Shown here piece after piece: positions 57,354-64,000 of a stretch of 64,000 bases of DNA. This DNA is from Trichaptum fuscoviolaceum (taxonomy: Eukaryota; Basidiomycota; Agaricomycetes; Hymenochaetales; Trichaptaceae): the NCBI GenBank assembly GCA_910574455.1, contig CAJSYZ010000003.1, positions 3,037,250 through 3,101,249 on the forward strand, in the 5' to 3' direction. Both the position numbers and the translations under genes were made by a program. The notes under the pieces were generated by a model. It was not told the DNA's origin. It did no database searches and worked only from the letters and a program-made list of their open reading frames with translations. How positions within the stretch are numbered: position 1 is the stretch's first letter; the number at the start of each line of letters is the position of its first letter.

Positions 57354-57358
57354 ACACC

Positions 57359-60300
57359 TCTCATAACAACCGACGCTGCCACTAGTAGCGTCAGAATTCT
57401 CCGAGTCTATCGTATACTGTAGGAAACAAAGGGTCAGCTTTCATTCTGTACTGAGATAGTAAACAGCTTGAATCACCTTTGTCAATCGCATCCTCTTCGT
57501 CCAACTCGCGCCTTCCTCCGACTCGGACTCCGCAATTAGACATAAATGCTGCTATGAAGCGCAGGATAAAGGTTATAATGTTGAGTAGCATGACAGTTAA
57601 TGATCGCGCGAGCATAGGATATTTAGCAAAGAGATATTTTGTCCTCCTTTTATAACTTGAAGCTGTTTGAACCATTCTTCTGGATTATTCGAAAGAGCGC
57701 TCACCGCCCCACCGCCTGCGAGTCCGAGTCACACTGCGCAGCGCTCTGATTCTGATGGAAGAGAATAAATCCGCTTTAGTACGAAATCAAGTAAAGTTCA
57801 TCTTGAAGTCGTCTTCTTGATTTCATTACTCTGAAGAAGCATTGGGAGACTTTGTTATATCTGATTTCCGAAGTTGATCCGGAAAAAAGAACTCACAAAA
57901 TTTTAAGAGATCGAGTCACAGTCATCTTGAAGCTGTCTTCATTTCTCTGAAGAAGCATTGTGAAGACTTTGTGATATTTGATTTCCGAGGAGACGGAAAA
58001 AAGGAACTCACGAAATTTTAAGAGATCGAGTCACAGTCATTTTGAAGCTGTCTTCATTTCTCTGAAGAAACATTTAAAAACTTCGTGATACCTGATTTCC
58101 AAGGACTCGGAATCGGTAACGGAAAGAAGGAACTCACGAAATTTCAAGAGATCGAGACACATTCAAACTGTTTCAAGCCCACTCAGGCTAGGACTTCTCC
58201 TCGTCCACCACACTTTCTATCTTCGCCTCTTGGGTCCGAGTCTGCGGCTGTCCGCCTTAAAGCACGCCTTCTTTTGAGTGACCGGGGAACCGCGGAGGGG
58301 GGTGGTGCGACAACTTTCCAATCGCCTACTAAACACTGTGTTACGACCGTCGGGAATTGTAGCGGGAAACAGTTTCGGGAAACTGGAATTCGCGACAAGA
58401 ACCCGCGTTCGGGAATCTGGATTCGCGACTGGGAACGAGCGTGGGAATTCAGGCGGGAAACGCGCGGGATTCTATCCAGGCGCGTCGCGGGATTCTCAAG
58501 GCCAGCTAGGACTCTTCACTGCTTTGAACGTCAAGTAAGCGGATCCCTAAGGAAGCACTCCACAAGTAAGTATTGCGCAACTAACTACACAGGAGAAAAG
58601 AGAGAGATCGCACCTAAGGAAGCACTCCACAAGAGGTCAAAAGTGGGGTGCTCCTTACGATGCCTACAGCTATTTATCTACTTCGTAAAGACTGTATAGT
58701 TAATCTACGCTAAGTGTCCTTGCGCAATGCGCACCTATCTACTACAAATGATACATGCTACGACCGCACTGCTAGGCATGTCTATCCCGTCTCTCCAGAT
58801 GGCTACGGCCTGTCCGTGGACGTCAGCGTCCGGTCCGGGGCCGCGACTAGCCAGACTAGGTATGCCAGACTGTTGCAGGTCGTCACCTTGAGGTACTAAC
58901 GGATTAATGAGCGTATGTTGATAAGTGAATGTACGTGTGCCGTGGCGGGTCGTCGTAAATGAATGTGTGTATGCGTGCATGGTGGTCGGGACGGTGGTGC
59001 GGGATAGGTCACGTGAGCGGGGGATCTTGCGGGGGATCGTGCGAGTCGGGAAAGGGGTTTCGCGCGGGGAATCCAATGGCGGGATTCTCCCCGCGGGATT
59101 GTCTGCTCATGTCGGGATCCTTGGCGGGAAAGTGCGGGAAATGAGAAAAGGGGCCTGGGATCTCGACACACTGAGTCTTTCAACGTTCGAGCTCAGGTAA
59201 TTTCGTTCCTCGTCTGGGCCTGTAATTCCGAGCGATAGCGAGGTTGTGTAGTTCGCCCACGTCGCCGTAGGTTTCTTGGGCTTCCTCGAGGAAAACGGTG
59301 GAGGAAGTACAAGTTCAACAATACAGCCTGAGGTGGGTGTAAAAAGCGGTGACTCAACTTGAAGTGACACTGGCAGTCACAGGATACCTTCCTATTTTGG
59401 CTGTGCGCTCACCAAGGCTGCCACTGCCAGTGCAGTGGCAGCAGGCTGAGCTAAAATCTATGCTCTTGTTCACTTTTTCCTGCCTCATTTTCTCGATATT
59501 ATCTCAAAAACTTATATGATATCCATACTTCTATCACTATGCAGTTCTTGAGACCTCAAATGTGATGGTAAAGTGCTTTAACACCCTTCTGTCCTTCATG
59601 AGGGGTAACGTGTGACAAATTAAGTAGTCACTGGCAGGCTGTAGCTTCAACAAGTTCGAAAACGAAGCTGCTCAGGCTGACGTTTGTCAGTGCCAGGACC
59701 AGCAGAGATGATGTCGCGTGCACTGAAATAGTATGTAGTATGAAGCCTATCATCATGATGGTACATATGAGTTGTGGTTCCTTGGATTGCATTCATATTT
59801 ACTCACCTTTTCTATCCACTCTATTTCATGTTTCTCCAAGTCTTCAGGAGGTCCTTCAAGTTCTTTCTTCGCCGTTCCCCATCCTTCAAGTTGTACAGAC
59901 CTCGTACATATCTATCCCTATTTCCTTTATGCCGTAAACCATCTTCATGCTGCCTCTTCGTGCATCGTCTACAATATATATATCTCACAGTATTTGCAGA
60001 AATGTATCTTATGATAAACCCACTACTATAGCAGTATTACTCGAACATGGTGGTAGTTCGGTACCGGAGCCTGAGGAGGGTCAGAGTCCACTGCCACTGG
60101 CAGTGGCAGCCTGAGCTTCAACTTGAACGATGGCAATGCATCATGATCCGACTTGGAGGCTGAGTCGTATGACTCCGCAACTTGAACTTTCCGTGTCCCC
60201 TTCAAGTTTAACTTCCAACGTTGTTACGCATACAATGATTCAAGACCATGATTATACAGCCTGAAGTTCAAGTGGCTTCATCTTGAAGTAATAAGCAATA

Positions 60301-60640
60301 ATTCCCCATAAACTTCAAATCAGGGCCCATCTGCCAAGGGAAGACGATCCTCCAACTGTCCGAGTCCAAGTCGCGAATCATGTCACTAGAACAAGTACAA
60401 GTTCAAGTTATCACTGGCTACTAGCTAGCAGTATACTTCAAGTTCACAGATGGAAACCACACTTGCAATATCATTCCCATTTCCTCAAGTCATACATGTA
60501 CTACCACATAAAGCGCACGCCAAAGGCCATCAAACACAGAGCAGGAAACAAACGTACGAATACACAACACCATCGCATGAGAATAAGAAAAGAGCTCCAC
60601 TAATTACTACTGTAGGAGTTGAGAGGAGCATCGTTATACT
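57359..60640. other. Gene-poor repeat-rich region
   Basis: About 3.3 kb between the retrotransposon and the broken protease gene. It contains the tandem repeat noted separately, GC-rich stretches at 58200-58520 and 58740-59120 with frequent GCGGGAA/CGGGATT words reminiscent of retrotransposon-derived sequence, and from 59340 on many copies of AACTTGAA/TTCAAGTT and of CTGCCACTGCCAGTGGCAG-like palindromes. A 94-codon minus-strand frame at 57391-57675 has a hydrophobic patch but no family match. No gene is annotated. Confidence 0.5.
57795..58170. repeat. Imperfect tandem repeat, unit about 115 bp, three to four copies
   Basis: The block containing GAGTCACAGTCATCTTGAAG, CTGAAGAAGCATTG and GAACTCACGAAATTTTAAG recurs at intervals of about 115 bp (GAGTCACAGTC at 57913 and 58028), with a more diverged copy before and a partial one after. 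The copies differ by point changes and small indels. Confidence 0.8.
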
Positions 60641-63600
60641 TCAATTGTCCGGAAGTGCATTCATGCCTAGCTTGAATTCTTTTTCAGCTAGATTAAAAGA
60701 GGTCTCAAGCTCTTTCACCGTTTGCCATAGAGCGACACCATAAGTATAACCGTTGAGTTCACTCTGATTATCCCTACCCCTCGCTTCGATGAGTCCGCAA
60801 GCTAAAATGGTACCAACTGCACGTCTGTGCTGATCAATGATTATGGCACCCGAATCCCCCGGTTCTGCGAACAAAGCATTGTTCCTATGCCCGATATTCC
60901 CTAAACCAACCGAACCCGGTGGGATCTGTAAAGCAATATGCGTAGTGTGCTCAACGTGCCCAGGGGAAACCTGCATAGATCTGAGAACGGCAGCAACGTT
61001 GTTGACCTCGCCTAACGTATGGCCAGTTTTCCAGCCCCATTTGTACACAGTTTGCTTAAACCCCACAGCGACTTGATTGTCGATGAAAGTCCATCCATAA
61101 TCATAATCTGCGTCCAATTGGTGCTCCTGGACCCGGGGGAATATATTTTCTTTCGGAACATATCCCGCAATTCGGATTGGACTAAAGAAGTCCCTCCCTT
61201 TCCAGCCAAGCCTAGACAAGATTGCTTCTCGTGGTACAGACTGAGCTGCCGACGATGGAGGAAGCCTATTAATGTCGATGACGTTATAGAAATTGTTCCA
61301 ACTGAGACCTTCACCATCAGTAGAGAAAAATTCAAATTCGTTGGGGAGGCATTGGTCGTCCACCTCGATCAAGCACCAATCCGTAAGGTAGGGTCTATCG
61401 GAGATAGTCAAGTTACCCATTCTTCGAGGGGGAGCATTGGCCACTTTCCCAATACGATTATTAATCCACAAACTTGAATGTGGCGATGACGTCTTATCAA
61501 GCCAAGATTGCTCAATGAATTGACACTTGTTTACGATATCCGCGAAAGCTTGTTGTTCAGCAGACGGCGGAAGATCAGGTGCCAGTGGCTGAGTAAACGC
61601 TGCCGCTTCTAACTCATTGTGAAGCGCGCCAATCATTGGCACATGGGCGGCTAGAGCCTCGCGAGAGAAGAGATAAATTGGGCAATTGTCGTTTGGGTCG
61701 CGCGGCTTATGTGTTCACGGCAAACATAGGAAGCTGTCTGAAGTGAAGACAGGGCGTGTGAAGCTGTGTCCCTTCTTTAGAACGCTGTTATTGCGCGTGA
61801 CAGGTATTCGAGCCAGATTAGGTGTTTAATAGTTAAAAAGGTAACCCGTGAGAAATAAAGTCAGTCCGGCTTTGTTTGAGGGAAACAGCTGTCTGAAACA
61901 GCCACTTGAGCCAGCCTTTCTGTGCTGCAGCGATACAGCTTTGTCACACAGTTTATCTGTTTACTTTGATGTCAGAAAGGCTGTCTTAATGGGCTGTCAC
62001 ACGCTGTGTCAGCCGAACTGTCTCATTGTAAGTTAGACACACGTGACAGCATAACTGTCTTCTTTGACTGACTTGCATTCAGACACCTGTGTTAGTCACT
62101 TCAGCTGACTTTATTAGAAACAGCAAGGCTACCTTTACTGCCTGTCTTTCTTACAGATAGTCTGTCCAGACAGCCCAGCTGCTTTACTTTCAGACAGCAA
62201 TAGCCTGCTTATTTTCCCGCTCAGTACTCCACTCGATAGCCCACTCTTAACAATTGAAACAGCTGGGCTGTCTGGACAGACTATCTGTAAGAAAGACAGG
62301 CAGTAAAGGTAGCCTTGCTGTTTCTAATAAAGTCAGCTGAAGTGACTAACACAGGTGTCTGAATGCGAGTCAGTCAAAGAAGACAGTTATGCTGTCACGT
62401 GTGTCTAACTTACAATGAGACAGTTCGGCTGACACAGCGTGTGACAGCCCATTAAGACAGCCTTTCTGACATCAAAGTAAACAGATAAACTGTGTGACAA
62501 AGCTGTATCGCTGCAGCACAGAAAGGCTGGCTCAAGTGGCTGTTTCAGACAGCTGTTTCCCTCAAACAAAGCCGGACTGACTTTATTTCTCACGGGTTAC
62601 CTTTTTAACTATTAAACACCTAATCTGGCTTGAATACCTGTCATGCGCAATAACAGTGTTCTAAAGAAGGGACACAGCTTCACACGCCCTGTCTTCACTT
62701 CAGACAGCTTCCTATGTTTGCCGTGGTTGTATCTGCGTATGGATCGTAGTCTCCGAATTTCGAAGGAACGTTGCCATGGCGAGTACCGAGGATGAACACC
62801 TTGAACGTCGTGTTATTGAGCTTTTGTAGGATAAAGAGCGACCCCGTTGAGAAGCCACCCTCCAGATTGCCAAGGCAAGTTCCTGTGACCATGGAGAAAG
62901 ACGGTGTCATACGACTGATTGGCTTGTTGGCAGCTGCCACTGGCCTGCTTGGGAAATCCATCATGCGATCCCACAGGCGGAAATAATTATCGGCTCCCGC
63001 AGGTGCGGTGAACAGTATCTCTGTTGGGTAGGCGTAGGGTTCTGCCCCGTGAGCGCTAGCGACAAGGGGCCTGGTGCTGTTACCGTCATTATGCTCAGTG
63101 ACATCCCCCGCACCTCCATTGTTCGTCGGAGCAGTGCGACGATCGGAATGTCTGGGAAGGTTGGTGAGTTCCGGATGAAAACTGAAGCCAGTGTGAACGG
63201 GAGCGGTATTGCCAACGCCAGTCTCAGCATGACCGCTAGCCAGAGTATTTGAGTCGCCGGTGCCAGTGCGCACAACAGGTGGAACACTGACAGAAGCTTT
63301 GCCCTGGCCTGAGGCGCTAATGATTTTTCGCTCCCTGAGCTCGACCTCAACGTCGAAGATGCGCATTTCAAAGAGGAACTCTTTAACGCGTTCCGCGATG
63401 CGGCACGCATCTTCAGTGCGAAGTGACGGGTTGTTGACTCCGATCAAAACAAAAACAGGGCACACCCGACTATCTTTGTAGGCAACACGGTTGGCTTCCA
63501 GACTGTTCCACCGCAAATTCTCGGAATCGAGATACTTCATGATCTTCTTGAGCAGTTGCGGCCATACATTGGCAATCCGGTGATTTCCAACAATGCCCAC

Positions 63601-64000
63601 ATATTTACGTTTTTTGGTCTCCGTCCAATTGGGACCGGTTCGCCTGAGCAGGCGCGGTTTGCCAGGGAAGCCAAGGTAGTAACCTTTCTGCTCCTCTTCT
63701 GACACATGTGTTCGTCGTGGGAGATAAGCGTGAGGATTTTGCGCGAGAATCGTATTCACAACCGCTGAAGACAGGACGGACTTGGTTTGCTGTGACTTCA
63801 AGTCTGGTTGAAGGGATGCGAGAGGAATTGATAGTAGGAGGCTTCCCCCCTCCGAGTCTAAGGAACTCGTGACGGTGAATGACCCACGGGCAGGGCCACC
63901 GGCAATGATAAATCGTTCCCCCGAACCTTGTCCTTGCACAGGTTCGTCATCAGTAATCGCAGTTTCTGGGGCCTGTGAAACTGGTAACGGGTTAAGTACC
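60641..64000 (-). pseudogene. Trypsin-like serine protease-family gene disrupted by a palindromic transposon (5' end outside window)
   Basis: The frame is open from the right window edge to 62726, then enters the palindromic element and stops after about eight foreign residues (62695). It resumes at 61715 and runs to the stop at 60641. With the element and one 3-bp duplication removed, the two parts join in one frame (DPYADTTHKPRDPNDN). The C-terminal part has FAEPGDSGAIIIDQHRRAVG, the catalytic-Ser GDSG motif, and the upstream FILGTRHGNVP carries the probable catalytic His. Many Agaricomycetes have such cytosolic trypsin-fold proteins of unknown substrate. As it stands, the gene cannot make the full protein, unless the insert is removed from RNA. 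Confidence 0.8.
61716..62725. mobile_element. Palindromic non-autonomous DNA transposon, CACTA-like (1,010 bp)
   Basis: Bases GTT at 61713-61715 are repeated at 62726-62728. Between them the sequence is an inverted repeat with ends CACGGCAAACATAGG, arms of about 460 bp and a centre at 62220 with a loop of roughly 85 bases (about 62176-62260). Removing it restores the protease frame, which fixes the borders. A 3-bp duplication and ends beginning CAC fit the CACTA/EnSpm group. The arms are full of short CTGTC/GACAG words, like transposase-binding subterminal repeats. No transposase is encoded; the paired 62-codon frames are mirror images. Confidence 0.88.

Noticed and set aside
57795..58170. 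Possible CRISPR-like array
   Set aside because: Units are contiguous, about 115 bp and diverged, with no regular repeat-spacer pattern; the genome is eukaryotic.
58085..58699. 204-codon plus-strand frame crossing the tandem repeat
   Set aside because: It begins within the repeat and runs through transposon-like GC-rich sequence; no domain and no splice logic.
61848..62036. 62-codon frame in the smaller hairpin element, mirrored at 62405-62593
   Set aside because: Mirror-image by-product of the palindrome; composition reflects the CTGTC/GACAG words.

Overview
The window comes from a filamentous basidiomycete, most likely an Agaricomycete. Genes are split by many short GT-AG introns (about 50-70 bp). 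The gene content is fungal: GH18 chitinase, xylitol/sorbitol dehydrogenase, Pho80-type cyclin, HEI10 with a basidiomycete-like architecture, and a chromodomain Ty3/Gypsy retrotransposon. The species cannot be named from the sequence alone.

Positions 1-42,450 and 60,641-64,000 are host gene space. In order: the 3' end of an unknown gene; a secreted chitinase (-); a Ser/Pro-rich protein (+); a WTAP/Mum2-like coiled-coil protein (-) divergent from a WRAP53/TCAB1-type WD40 protein (+); a MYND-finger gene with an in-frame stop (-); a Ran1-like kinase (-) divergent from a zinc alcohol/polyol dehydrogenase (+); two long disordered reading frames, the second ending in a CUE-like domain (+); the meiotic crossover protein HEI10 (-, 14 exons); a small conserved-looking protein (+); an APH-type phosphotransferase (-); a Pho80-like cyclin (-); ubiquitin-activating enzyme UBA1 (-); cactin (-); a macro-domain protein (+); mitochondrial ClpX (+); and RanBP1 (-).

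Positions 43,290-57,353 are one 14-kb Ty3/Gypsy chromovirus on the minus strand, with 809/810-bp LTRs that are almost identical and a 5-bp ACACC target duplication. It encodes a large Pro/Gly-rich ORF1, capsid-zinc knuckle, protease-RT-RNase H, and integrase-chromodomain. An extra intron-containing gene of unknown function lies on the opposite strand between pol and the 3' LTR. Its pol is cut by a 2.86-kb, almost perfectly palindromic DNA element with an 8-bp (hAT-like) target duplication, and a 1-bp frameshift lies in the integrase. A canonical -1 slippery heptamer sits directly before the ORF1 stop codon.

Positions 57,359-60,640 contain no convincing gene. They hold a tandem repeat of about 115 bp and many copies of two short palindromic motifs. 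The right end (60,641-64,000, minus strand) is a trypsin-like protease gene broken by a second palindromic DNA element of 1,010 bp with a 3-bp target duplication. The main surprises are the two giant hairpin transposons caught with intact target duplications, the antisense Cys-rich gene in the retrotransposon, the slippery site, and several micro-exon or splice oddities. Exon coordinates were derived by hand from splice motifs, phase and protein-family resemblance; no alignment was run.
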